Notes under the pieces: generated by a model
Told to the model about the DNA's origin: nothing
Databases searched by the model: none
What the model saw: only the letters and a program-made list of their open reading frames with translations
Translations under genes and position numbers: made by a program
Shown here: one piece after another, positions 22,150 to 33,495 of the stretch
Position numbering within the stretch: position 1 is the first letter of the stretch
Layout of the letters: each line of letters opens with the position of its first letter
From: Sabethes cyaneus
Lineage: Eukaryota; Arthropoda; Insecta; Diptera; Culicidae
Assembly (NCBI RefSeq): GCF_943734655.1
Contig: NC_071353.1
Location: 147,604,043 to 147,668,042, forward strand
Reading direction: 5' to 3'
DNA length: 64,000 nt

Positions 22150-22636
22150 GGTTTCAAAAAATGGTAATCTAAGGAACGGCCGGAGTCGGAGATTTCTTGG
22201 AGCAATGCTAACATTGATCTGACTCAAAATTTGAGGAGCGTCTATTTCACCTAACAGTAATTTCCCAACGAAAACAGCCTTGGTAATGTCACGTCTGTTC
22301 GACAGAGTGTTCATGCCAAGCAACGCACATCGACTCGACGTAAGGTGGTAAACCGTTAAGGTTATTCCAGAAACCTCAAAGCGTAGCGAATAAATTTCCT
22401 CTGAACCGCTTCAATTCTTTTAATCCACACATCATGATATGGACTCCATACAGCGGCTGCCGTATTTTTTTTCACACTAATCACCATGCGATTTTCAGAA
22501 CACCAATCAGCAAACAAGTTTACCATCCATTGTAGCTGCTTGCAATCTTCAATGGTTCTCACTCGCAAGAACATTTTCAGGTCATCTGCATAGAATAGTC
22601 TGCATCCTTCAGGTATTAGGAAACAAACATCGTTGA
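22150..22636 (-). pseudogene. Non-LTR reverse transcriptase, active-site and C-terminal part
   Basis: FYADDLKMF, the catalytic YADD motif of RT, lies near 22590. It is followed by ADWCSENRM and, after an apparent deletion, RIEAVQRKFIRYALRFL, typical of the region behind the RT. Further frames down to about 22010 continue the C-terminal segment with stops. The start of this block is separated from 22641 by a stop codon. It is decayed and not translatable. Confidence 0.8.
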
Positions 22637-22640
22637 TGAA

Positions 22641-23621
22641 TTAGGAGAAAAGCAACGGGCCGAGGTTACTCCCTTGTGGCACACCAGAAAGGTTTCCAAA
22701 AGCATTCGATTCGTGGGACCCAAGTTTTACACACAATCGACGGTTCGTGAGATATGATGCTATCCATTGGACAAAGCTAGTTGGTGCACCTAGACGTTCA
22801 ATGTTTGCAATTAAAATCTTATGATTTACTCTGTCGAACGTTGCTTTCAGATCCGTGTAGATGGTACCAACTTGGACACCTTCGCGCATGTTTACTAAGC
22901 AGTACGACGTAAACTGTAATAAATTTGTAGAAACAGATTTTCCAGGAAAGAAACCGTGTTGATCGGTTGAGATGTAAGATTTGACTGCTTGCATCAGTGA
23001 CCTACAAACTAGCGTTTCCAGCAGTTTTGATCCAGCACTTAGCGATGTTATGCCACGATAATTAGAGATGTTTCTCTTTTCTCCCTTTTTGAATACCGGA
23101 AACATGATCGAGTTCTTCCAGCGGTCCGGAAATGTAGATTGGCTCAACGAACTGTTGCATATGAAACGCAATGGTTCACATAACGCACTAACACACCTCT
23201 TCAAAACAAGCGTAGGAATTCCATCAGGGCCTGAAGCAGCCGACGATTTAATTTCTTTGATCACAGTTTCAACATCTATAGTAGTAAATTGGCCCACACG
23301 GAAGTCCAGCACATCAGCAGGCACACTTCGCAACGCTCTCCTCACTTGCTGATTGCTAATAGCTTCCTCATCACTCTTCGCCAAGAAACATACTCGATGG
23401 AAGACCACTCTCATTGCGTTTTTCGTTAACGAACTTCCAGAAACGTTTTGGGTTGCTCTTGAGGTTAGATTGTGTACGTCGAACATACCAAGCATAAAGT
23501 GTACGGTTATAACTTTTGTATCTAGCGCTAGCTGTCGCAAACACTCTTTGTGCAAAGATGTTTCGATTCCTTGAGTATTTCCGGAGCACGGCGGCTCTTT
23601 CGCGTTTTAGTTTCCTAAGAG
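22641..23621 (-). pseudogene. Non-LTR retrotransposon linker and reverse transcriptase N-terminal half
   Basis: The linker has FWKFVNEKRNESGLPSSM. The RT follows with SSAASGPDGIP, NYRGITSLSAGSKLLE, the motif-A segment YTDLKATFDRVNH and SGVPQGSNLGPLLFS. Motif A retains its first catalytic Asp. A frame change near 23555 and a stop at about 22640 separate the pieces. Length and motif order agree with CR1/Jockey/I-type ORF2. It is truncated at 23624 by the foldback element. Confidence 0.88.
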
Positions 23622-23623
23622 TA

Positions 23624-25755
23624 CCCAAGAAACATTCATACGCTGAATAAACATTTTAGCAGCCATAATTATTCAGCCATGTAAATTTATGTAAACAACT
23701 GTACAATACTTATTCAGCCGAAATTGGAGAACTTATACAGCCTATTTTATTCGAGGCGGAAAAACACTTGTCAAGCCGTTATATCGCCTCTGAGCGCCTT
23801 GTCCCCAGCTTTGCGCAAATTGGTTTTTTAAAAAGCCGCAAAAGCCTCTATTAAGCTACATTACAGCTTCAAAGCAGCTATTAGCAAGCCCGAGCTTGAC
23901 TTAGATGATTAAGAGCTGAAAAAAGGCTTTTATTTCTAATACTAAACCATAGTTCAGCCACAGGTTGAATAAATTCAGTTAAAAACGTTTGATCAGCCTG
24001 TAATTGTTACTTGGGTAGCTGCTTTCAAATCTGCAATGCAGCTTAATAGAGGCTTTTGCGTATTTTGAAATAGCCAATTTGTGCAATGCTGTCAATTCTA
24101 TTTTTAGAACGAGAAACAGTTTTGCAATGCTTTTTCAGTGCTTAATCAACGTCTTATCAACCTTTATGCAGCCAAAAAACGATCTATTTTTAAATTTAAA
24201 AAAGAATAGAACGCGTCATATTTATTTTGCAATGGCGTCGTATGCTGTGAACCGAATGAAAGTTTGGTATTAGTTTGTAAAGCCACTTGAACACTCTTAA
24301 GCAGCTTTAAAGTAGTTTGTAAGCTGTGAGCCTAATGAAAGCGTCTACTGGTTTATAAAGTCACTTTAATACCTTTAAGCAACCGTAAAACGGTTCTATG
24401 TTAATGGCTGTTTAGAAGCGGATTGTTTAGCAGAAAAATCCGCTATTAAGCTTGTTTATCAGCTTTGGAGGAAAGTGGGTTTGGAAAAACTTAAAGTAGC
24501 TTAAACATTGCTTGGTCAAACGCCATTTGAGTGCTTACTTTATGCAGCTTGGATCGCCTTAAGCCAACTCGTAAACAGCAATTGCTCTTGCTGTTTACGG
24601 GTTGGTTTAAGGCGATTCAGTATACCAGAATGTTCGAAAACAGACACTAAGGAAGCCTGCATGTCGTAGGCGAAATACGTATCTGTCACGAATAAATATT
24701 AATAGCAGAATTATTATTGGAAAGTTTTTAATTTCAGAAGATGGCGGTTCAGTTCCCGAAAGATGACGACTTGCATTTTTAATTAGCTTGCATATACGGA
24801 TTCAAGTTATTCGAAATTTAAAATATAGCTTATGACGCCAAAGCAAAATAAATTTAACGCGTTCCATTTTTGTAATTTAAAAATAGATTAATTTTTGGCT
24901 GCATAAAGGGTGATGAGACGTTGATTAAGCGACCGAAAAAGCATTGCAAAACTATTTCTCGTTCTAAAACTAGAATTGACAGCATTGCGCAAATTGGTTA
25001 TTTCAAAACACGCAAAAGCCTCTATTAAGCTTCATTGCAGCTTTGAAAGCAGCTACCCAAGTAACAATTTCAGGCTGATCAAACGCTTTTATAGCTGAAT
25101 TTATTCTACTTGTGGCTGAACTATGGTTTAGTTTTAGAAATAAAAACCTTTTTTCAGCTCTTAAACATGTATATTTAGTGATTTTATCAAGCTTCAGGCT
25201 GGCCAGTAGCTGCCTTTGAAGCTTAATAGAGGCTTTTACGCGTTTTTAAATAACCAATTTGCGCAAAGCTGGAAACAGGTTATATAAAGGGCGATATAAT
25301 TGCTTAACAAGTGTTTTTTCTGTCTCAAACGAAATAGGTTGTATAAGTTCTCCAATTTCGGCTGAATAAGTATTATAGAATTGTTTACATAAATTTTATT
25401 CGATGCATATTCAGCTATGAGCAGCTATGTAATAATGACTGCTAAAATATTTAATCATCGCATAAATGTTTCGTGGGAGGGCGGTTTATTAAGATGACAA
25501 ATCGATTATTCGGCTAGTATAGCACAATTATTGAGAATTTTGACGGGTTGTGGAAAGGTTGAAGATGCGCCTAATCTGCTTGTGACACTATTATGTGAAG
25601 CAGCTGATTTACAGCGCATTCGTTGGCTGCTTAATCACTTATAGAATACAGAGGCCTTTACTTAAATTTATTCAGCGTCTACCACCTGTATTCAGAGTTA
25701 AATCAGCTGTGACCAAATCAGTAGTATTTTAATTCAGCGTCGGTGTTTGTTGGGG
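23624..25755. mobile_element. Long foldback (palindromic) element with ~0.6-kb arms
   Basis: The left arm (about 23624-24240) and right arm (about 24828-25477) are inverted complements at high identity over more than 600 bp. Shared words include ACTTATTCAGCCGAAATTGG, GTTTGATCAGCCTG and AATTGTTACTTGGGTAGCTG. The centre has its own perfect-looking hairpin (24552-24581 with 24587-24618, CGTAAACAGCAA core). The left terminus is CCCAAGAAACATT. The right arm ends CGTGGG at 25477, and a second end-like sequence (TTTGTTGGG) occurs at 25754. CCCAAGTAACA-type ends also occur inside both arms (near 24020 and 25065), so the arms hold a nested copy. No coding sequence was found. It interrupts the non-LTR retrotransposon. 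Confidence 0.8.
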
Positions 25756-25756
25756 G

Positions 25757-26093
25757 TGTACTCCTGGCCGAAAAGTTTATTATTCAGCCACGTTTCCGTT
25801 AGAACGATAACATCGTCCTCAGCATCTGATGCAGCAATATAGAAATCTTCCACTTTGGTTCGTAGCCCTCTAGTGTTTTGGTAAAAGAAACTGATTGCAG
25901 TGCTTTGCTCAGGGCAGGAACGAGCAGGGGCTGCCGGTGGTGACTTAGATAACAATGCCGGTGCAGTTGTGACATTAGACATGTGGTTCTGGAATCGTCG
26001 GGACTTATTCAACGGCTGTGCAGTATCTAGTGCAGCTTCGGCCAAACATATACTTTGGATTAATTTACCTGGACAAACAAAGCGATGCTCCAC
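25757..26093 (-). pseudogene. Non-LTR ORF2 N-terminus: start of AP endonuclease domain
   Basis: The frame contains FFYQNTRGLRTKVEDFY and DVIVLTETWLNN, the two N-terminal motifs of the apurinic endonuclease that nicks target DNA. The glutamate of the LTETWL motif is a catalytic residue in this family and is present. After about 50 residues of domain the sequence runs into the foldback element. The remaining ~170 residues are not found on the far side, so there was also a deletion. Confidence 0.85.
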
Positions 26094-26223
26094 CGAAGAA
26101 TCGTCGGGTAGGTCCGTTGATTGCTACACGGAGTAATCAGTCTTTTGTCTAGCATTCCTTGCGCGCTTTTTGAAGTTTGGGCACTCCCTGCTCCAAGCTG
26201 AGTGGTTGATATCCACAATTTCG

Positions 26224-26720
26224 TCAATCCTTAGCTCCATGGTCACCGGCACACTTTGGGCAACAGATGGGTTTTTCGCAATTGGCAGTCATATGTCCAA
26301 ATTCGGTACAGTTGTAACAACGATTTACATTTATCTCCTCCTTTACAACTTTACAACGATCCCATCCAACATTGATACGCTGCCGATTGATCAGACACTC
26401 AAACGTCACAGCATCAGTTTCCAACACCAGCCCAGTCAAGTGGTTATCATTCTTGAGCAGCCTGATTACTTTTACATCGGCAGAGTCAGGGAAATCGTTC
26501 TGTTTTTTCAGTTTTTCGAGAATCTCATCAACAGACAGAGTATCAGTAAGTCCGAATATTTTAATTCTAGGCTTAAGCGGCTTTTGCATAGTGATATCGT
26601 ATTTATCCGCCAAAATAGTTGAGGCCACCTCAACCAGCTTTAGGACACACTGTTTACTTTCGCATCTAATAGTCGCCTCATCATCCTCCTTATACCGAAC
26701 TGCCTTAACACAAATTGAGC
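26224..26720 (-). pseudogene. Non-LTR ORF1 (gag-like) with CCHC zinc knuckles
   Basis: The frame is open from about 26720, although the first ATG is at 26628. It includes an RNA-binding-like region (IKIFGLTDTLSVDEILEKL) and CYNCTEFGHMTANC, a CX2CX4HX4C knuckle at about 26288-26330. A second partial Cys-rich unit, CPKCAGDHGAKDC, follows. It would bind element RNA in the ribonucleoprotein. The N-terminal PHD part is displaced to 27366-27554. Confidence 0.82.
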
Positions 26721-27365
26721 GCGTTTATTCGTTCCATCAAGTCAGAGCATTTTTTGTTAATCTGGCTGATGCAAATCATCTGTTTTCGGCGGCAGACCCG
26801 GCCGTGATTTTTGGCACACTTATACTATATTCTATGATGATTCAAGCGATGCTAACTTTAGCTGCCAGTAAGTGCCTATTTGCCGAAAAACTTACTTGTA
26901 AAAACAGCAAAATGTATGCTTCAAATCAATTTTTAAAGCAAATAAAGCAACATATGATATTTACACCTTCTAGAAAGTTACGTATTTTGATAGTATCAAA
27001 AAGTTTGTAGAATATGTCAAACCTGTTCGATGAGGTTTTGTGTACTAAAAGTTTAATAAACTGATTTTAAGGGGGCCAGGACAGAAAGTCAATTATATCT
27101 CGCAAACCATATGATGCAGATACTTAGTATCTTCAGCGAAGTTTAATGAAATTTCAAGATCTACAACTTTGCCGAACACATGAACATGCTATTATAGGAA
27201 CTAGAAAAAGTTAATTTTTCAAATGTGTTATCGCCTTATCTAATTGTATGAAAATGTCAACAGATACAGAATACTTTTCAAGGAACTTCTCCGAAGACAC
27301 CTAAGCTCAAAAACGTTGGGAAAAGCGAGAAAAAACATTTGACCGCCTTTTCCAGAATGGTCCCA
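26721..27365. other. Unassigned insert within ORF1
   Basis: About 645 bp of AT-rich DNA separates the two zinc-binding parts of ORF1. It contains CTACAACTTTGCCGAA at about 27162, a word dispersed elsewhere in the window. No terminal repeats were recognised, so insertion and rearrangement are both possible. Confidence 0.4.
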
Positions 27366-27554
27366 CTGTGCGTTGTCCCGTAAGGCGGCAGCAACCGAAG
27401 TCTTCAGCTCGTAGCACTTCGTGTGGAGGATTTTTTCACATCCCCCGCAGCGATACACTCTTTCGGATTCTTCTTTGATCCTATGAGCGCATGTACTGCA
27501 AGTCACCGATGTCATCCAGGCGCCGCGCAGACCCGGCTGACCTCCCACCAACAA
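27366..27554 (-). pseudogene. PHD-type zinc finger of a non-LTR ORF1
   Basis: CSTCAHRIKEESERVYRCGG and CEKILHTKCYEL give a Cys/His pattern (C-x2-C ... C-x2-C ... H-x2-C) like the PHD finger at the N-terminus of ORF1 in some insect non-LTR elements. The frame leaves the family after LRDNAQW at about 27366. Orientation and position fit the 5' end of the element at 21970-27640. Confidence 0.7.
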
Positions 27555-27640
27555 GGTGGATTTTGTTTCTGTTGCCTATTGTCGGAGCGCTCTGATTTCA
27601 CCGGAGAAACGATATCGCTTAAGTAATGATAAACGAAAAC

Positions 27641-29949
27641 TGGGGCATTTAATCCACTGTTCATATATTAAAGTGAATAAGTTAAAAACTTATACGGAAC
27701 ACCGTATTACACGTTAAAAAACCAATGCCAATAAGCGAACTGTCAATAAGCGAACGTAGTTCAGTATACAAACACAGTTTTATTTCAATCATTCGAAAGC
27801 ACAACCTACTACGTTCTGACAACGAAATAACAAAAGTGTGATTCATTTAATAAGTATCACCGAATCGAAAAGCATCATTCAAAAGTAAGAGATAAAAATC
27901 CTGTGAGTCGAAAAGGTCTGATTTAAAAAAGGTTTTCTGGGGTAGTTCCATCACAATGAAAAAAAAACTCTTCTGTAAATTACACTAAACCTTGACATTT
28001 AGCTGGTGGAATTTCGGACGTGATGCAAATTGAAATTTTTTACGAATTTCTTCGAAATAATGTTGTGCCCAACCGTAAAACACTAATCTTTCTTCGCCGG
28101 AAACATTCCTCAAATTCTTCGCTCCCCATTTTTTTTTTGTATATCGGCTTCCATTTTCGACCGGCAGCATCCGATCTTACCGTCATTACCGTATCAAATC
28201 CGATCAAAAGACAGGACATGGCACATAATATTATGAATCATTCCCGGATGGTTTCCAGGAAGGACCAAGCGGCACAGGCCGCTCAGGATGAATTCGTCCG
28301 TGAGGGGTTTGCTGGGCCGTCAATCAAAGAAAAGCTTTGGTATTTCTCTGTTTTTATTTTTATTTCTAATTGAATTGAACTAGTTAATAGTGAGTTCCCC
28401 CAATCTAATCAACTAGCATTCCTGCTCTATTCAAGAAAGTCTTTCGCACCGCAATTCGATTAGGAAGATAACAAAATCATGGCTAAATTTAAACCGTCCA
28501 TTAGAAGGCAGGTGACAGGCAGGTGGTGTAGCATTTCAAACCATATTCTCCCATTCGAATCGATAAACTTTTGATTAAATAATTGATTCAATTTTCCAAT
28601 AACACTACGTTCTTTTCAAGCAGTCTCTCTTTGGTTCGGAATTGTGAAAGTTGATAATTTCCTGACACCTTTCCTTCTCCTATCACCGCACCGGAGAGGA
28701 TCCAGTATAGTATCCGGTACATATCATTCTAAGGTATGGTCCAGGGTCCAGCAAGGCAACGACGACGACGACGACGATGCGATGCTTTCCGGGAACTATA
28801 CTCATGAAATTCAATTTTCAACTTAATCTTCTTGACTGTCGCCAAACACAAATCGTCGACTCTTTCAGTCAGTCCGTACGATAGGACGTAGCAACTCGAC
28901 TCGAAACTGGGTCGGGTCTGTTTTCCCCCTCATGGAGACCCGACATGAAATGGAGTCACTCGGGAACATCAAACGGTTCTGGCATCGGTAAACAGGTGCA
29001 CCCCAGTTTGGTTCATAGTTTTTTTTTTTGTTGGTCCTTCGTTTGAAATGTGGGTAAAGCGTCGTTTGCACCGAACATTAGAATTGGTCAAATTATTCGA
29101 AATTTTTGAACAACCCTTTTGTTCCGCCGGTGGCGGTGACGATGTGAGTGGAATACGGAAGCATATTGTTTGATACAATAATAAAGTGACTTGCTGCTGG
29201 CTGCAGTTTTCCGCAGGATTCACCCGACGGCGACCACTTCCCTCAAACCCACACATCGGTTGTGTGAATGTATTAAATGTTCCTTTTCCTACAATTTATT
29301 TCATCCTTTATAACGGGGTCTCTCGCTCTCTCTGGTTTGGCCTGGCCTGACCTGAATCTTGAAAGCGCAAAGTGGATGGACACCGAGAACGATGACGACG
29401 TCGACGACGACCACGAAGAAAAGGGAAAAATTAAATTAATTCCTGGTTCAGAATTTAATAAGTAACTAAATTGGAGCTCGTCCATGCTTTTCCCAGTACA
29501 GAAAGGTGGTCTCTCCGGTTCGGACGACCGGAAGAAGGGTTATGCATTGAGAGTGGCTCTTAGCGTAAAAGTTTTTTATTTTTCAAATTCTTACCTCAGT
29601 TTCAGCGTGTTTTTGCTAAATAAACTGGTTAGCTAGGTTCAAACCGTCACAGACTGTAGAATTTTTAACAGTTATCGCTGCTCACAGTTCACACAGAATT
29701 TTTCTTAGAAGAATCCCCAACGGGGAAAGACTTGACTAATTGAACCACTCTATCGGGCGTTTCATATTACACACTTTTATTAGAAATGCACCCCCGCCAT
29801 AAACCACCAAAGCAAGCGCTTTTCATATGCACTGCACTTGCGGGTTTGATTGAAGGTTGCTATGCGAGACCCTCCTGTCAGTCGTCGGTCGTTTGGACTG
29901 AATTTTAATCAACTCAACCGCGCGGTTTCCAGCAACCACGCCTGCTACG
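27641..29949. other. Non-coding DNA, no recognised gene
   Basis: Short open frames on both strands have no known motif. Local features are a (GAC)n run at about 28760-28780, a TCTCGCTCTCTC tract near 29318, and a GACGACGTCGACGACGACC run near 29394. It may be single-copy intergenic DNA. Confidence 0.35.
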
Positions 29950-30600
29950 TTACCTAATTAGTTACTGTAGTATAGCGTACCTTACACCATATTGCTCCGG
30001 TCGGAGAGCAAAAAATTAACAATGAAATTGAAATTAACTTCTGCGGTCGTGTTTTGAACAGAATCATTTTGAATTTTTCTGCACTCTGCTCCCAATATAT
30101 TCCTTGATTTACCTGACGTACACCTTCTGTGACAGCTACTGCGAGCGCTTGTATGCATATCGGCGAGCCGACGGTCAGTGCGATTCCGCGCAGGAAACAA
30201 TTGGAGCTAAGTGCTTCTGTTTCTATTATTTCGTGTGCAATACAAGCCAATGGTCTTGAGTTTACCATATCTCCTACCAATCGACGCTTCCCGTTGTAAA
30301 GTACGCCTTCTTAATCAATCCGACTAACCGCTCCCAAACTCCACCCATGCGAGGGCCGCTTGTGGATTGAAATTCACCTTCATACGCTTGCATCGGTCAA
30401 CTTGTCCGCACAATTGCTCTTGATTTCGGTAGTCTATTTTATCACTTCTTAACTAGCTCCTTTCAAATTGTGGGGACTCCCACTGTAGTCAGTGAAGAAT
30501 CCTTGCGGTAGTTCTCTACATGTTTCAACAGTGAGCACATTACCGATTGCATTATCGGTCGTAACAACTTCGTCTGACTTCTTCAGCCTTTGCCTTGCAG
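29950..30600 (-). pseudogene. BEL/Pao integrase core and C-terminal part
   Basis: Fragments in different frames follow BEL/Pao order. There is a degenerate segment matching the catalytic-core region (SPHNLKGAS, then ADKLTDAS, around 30390-30500), then FQSTSGPRMGGVWERLV (about 30320-30375), and then VNSRPLACIAHE with EALSSNCFLRG (about 30165-30265). Several stops and frameshifts are present. The catalytic Asp that normally precedes the N-x-x-GAS segment seems altered. It is a relic only. Confidence 0.8.
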
Positions 30601-30628
30601 TTCGGCATCACACCAAAAAGTTAAAAGT

Positions 30629-31508
30629 TTTTGAGCACCATTGCTGCCAAGTATTTTTAAACTCAATTTGAAAACTAAATTTACATTTTTCTCTCAATGA
30701 AGACAATTTTAACTCAAGAATTTCAACTTCATCGTGTTTTGCAGATTTTTTTTACATAAGAATCACTCATCGCCCCGAGGTCTTCTTTGCCGATTCCGAG
30801 ATACAGCGTTTTAAAACAAGCAATACCCCATTTTTTATATGAAATTATAAGCAAAATAACTTTTTTTTAAGCAGTGATTCTCTTCGCAATGTAAAACTAC
30901 TTTGCCGTATCGGGAAAGCATTTATACAATATATAGCAAAGTTTTTTTTAACAGTGTTGCCAGTTTTTCAGTTTTTCGTTTGATTTACAGTACTAGATGA
31001 GAATTGAGGCTACTTCAAAAAGGCGTAAAATATACGTTAGTTGTTTGATCATAGCCTTGTAAACTGTTTTTCATCTCACTAACAGACATGAGCTCTTACT
31101 TTCCTTGTTTATTGCGTTTATTGTTGCTAGGAGACCCTTAATTAATGTAACTAATCATGCAGGAAACTGAAAAGTTGGCAACACTGCTAAGAAAAACCCT
31201 TTTATATACTGTATAAATACTTTTCCGATATGCTAAAGTATTTTTACATTGCGTAGAGAAGTACTCCTTCAAAAAAAGTTATTGTGCTCTTAGTTTTACA
31301 TTAAAAATGGGGTATTGCTTGCTTTAAAACGCTGTATCTCGGGATCGGCGAAGAATACCTCGGGGCGATGAGTGATTTTTCTGTAAAAAAATCTGCGGAA
31401 CACGATGAAGTTGAAATTTTTGAGATCAATTTGTCTTCATGGAGAGAAAAATGTAAATTTAGTTTTCAAATTGAGTTTAAAAATATTTGGCAGCACTGGG
31501 GCTCAAAA
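30629..31508. mobile_element. Foldback element with ~370-bp arms
   Basis: The left arm (30629-30998) and right arm (31139-31508) are inverted complements at roughly 85-90% identity. Shared words include TTTTTAAACTCAATTTGAAA, ATCACTCATCGCCCCGAGGT and GAGATACAGCGTTTTAAA. The spacer is about 140 bp. The ends are TTTTGAGCACCA and its near complement TGGGGCTCAAAA. No coding frame and no clear target duplication were found. It sits directly beside the BEL relic. Confidence 0.85.
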
Positions 31509-31841
31509 CTAATATCTTTTTAGAATTCCTTGGGTGATTTCCTTTGAAAATGTGAAAATAGTGTCTTTCAAAACCGAATACTTCCGGCGATATAAGCAAA
31601 AGAAAATAAGAGGTTTTGACAAAAACGGGTATTTTACTTAAAAATGGAGGTGCCCCCATTAATCGAGAAAATGTCCGATCGGCACCAAATTTCGGATTTT
31701 TGCTTCCTGGCCGAAAACGAACAATCTGGCAAAATTTGGTTCAAATCCGTGAAGGTCGATTACACGTTTGAACTTTTTCTAGGTCACTTGGCATGGAATG
31801 ACCTATGTGTGTATGTATGATGTATGTGTGTACAATTTGCA
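31509..31841. other. Non-coding flank between the foldback and the microsatellite
   Basis: It contains the near-palindrome GGTCACTTGGCATGGAATGACC at 31783-31804 and TATGTGTGTATGTATG directly before the TCTG tract. It may be the left side of a MITE that carries the microsatellite. Confidence 0.4.
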
Positions 31842-32544
<703 letters not shown>

Positions 32545-33140
32545 ATAACTCGGGAACTGATAAAGCAAATGGATGTGATGGCTTTAGAAACATTTCTTGG
32601 TATAACAAGCCTCTTCTTGTGAGAGAAATCTTTGGGTGATTAATTCCCTTAAAAGTGAGATACGAAATTTATTCTCTCGTATATTTGAGATACAGGTTTG
32701 CTACTTTCGGCAAAGTTGTAGTAAATATTAATACAAACAACTTTGTCAAAGACACCATGCTTGTATCTCTTCATGGAAATTATCTAAGAAGCGTTATTCG
32801 TGGACAAACCCTTCAAAACAGCTTTTAAACCCTGACTTATTCCGGTCAACTTTTACGTGTTCATAGTGTTCTAGAAAGTTGTTTATCTTGCTAAAATCAA
32901 CGTTTTTGCAGAACATTATTATACGTGATTTTCTGAAGTTTCTAAGATATTGAGCATTTTTGATGAAAAATAGTACTACTTTAAGCTTAAATATTTCCCA
33001 AGGTGGTAAATGGTGGCAGATCAAACAACTCGTACGTAAAAGTACAACAAAAAACCTTTAAAATCAAGTGTCAATTGACTGTATCTGTTTGTATCCTCAA
33101 AAGTTATAGTTATTTTAAAAATCCTTCACAGTCATCGATC
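32545..33140. other. AT-rich non-coding stretch after the microsatellite
   Basis: It contains TTTCGGCAAAGTTGTAGTA at about 32707, the complement of the dispersed CAACTTTGCCGAA word. No coding or terminal structure was recognised. Confidence 0.4.
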
Positions 33141-33347
33141 ACGATCCGTCTAGTACAACAGCAATCATTCGACGATGAATGGAAATCACTCGAAGAAGGC
33201 AGACCGATTGCGAAAAGATCCCGCATCAGATGGTTCCACCCTTTCCTATCGCCTGACAACGTACTGCGTATTGGAGGACGACTGAACCGATCAAAGCAAC
33301 CCTACGATCATCGAAGCATCAAATTCTGCTGTCACCAGCGTCGCCTA
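33141..33347 (+). pseudogene. BEL/Pao integrase N-terminal region fragment
   Basis: Within a 184-codon frame, residues about 47-105 match the region before and at the start of BEL/Pao integrase: LVQQQSF, then RIRWFHPFLSPDNVLRIGGR and SKQPYD. Sequence on both sides is unrelated, so only about 65 codons are preserved. It lies in the opposite orientation to the integrase relic at 29950-30600. It may be an inverted part of the same insertion or a separate copy. Confidence 0.75.
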
Positions 33348-33436
33348 GAAGTCAAATCATGTTGCAGTTGGCAATTGCAAAACGCTTCTAAATATTGCGT
33401 TTTCTATACTAACCAACTTCCTTTCGATCGAAAACC

Positions 33437-33495
33437 TATAAAAGGCCGACCAGAGGCGGCACCATTCTCTTTTTTGACGATCAGACAGACAGACA
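33437..33495 (+). promoter_or_regulatory. TATA + initiator + DPE-like core promoter
   Basis: TATAAAAGG starts at 33437. CCATTCT, matching the insect initiator consensus, places +1 at 33464, 27 nt downstream of the first T. AGACA at +28 to +32 (33491-33495) fits the DPE consensus. The DPE match is weakened because AGAC is repeated there. No ORF of note follows. Next to a BEL relic it is most simply an LTR promoter. Confidence 0.5.

Larger units (their letters stand above)
21970..27640 (-). mobile_element. Dismembered non-LTR retrotransposon of the CR1/Jockey/I assemblage
   Basis: Read on the minus strand, the parts occur in the canonical order. They are a PHD-type zinc finger (27554-27366), ORF1 with CCHC knuckles (26720-26224), the N-terminal endonuclease (about 25990-25757), the linker and RT (23621-22641), the RT active site and C-terminal region (22636-22150), and a 3' end with an AAATAAATAAAATAAAA-type tail (21995-21970). 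A foldback element (23624-25755) and an unassigned 0.65-kb segment (26721-27365) interrupt it, and most of the endonuclease is missing. One element, or two overlapping copies of the same family, would give this arrangement. Confidence 0.8.
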
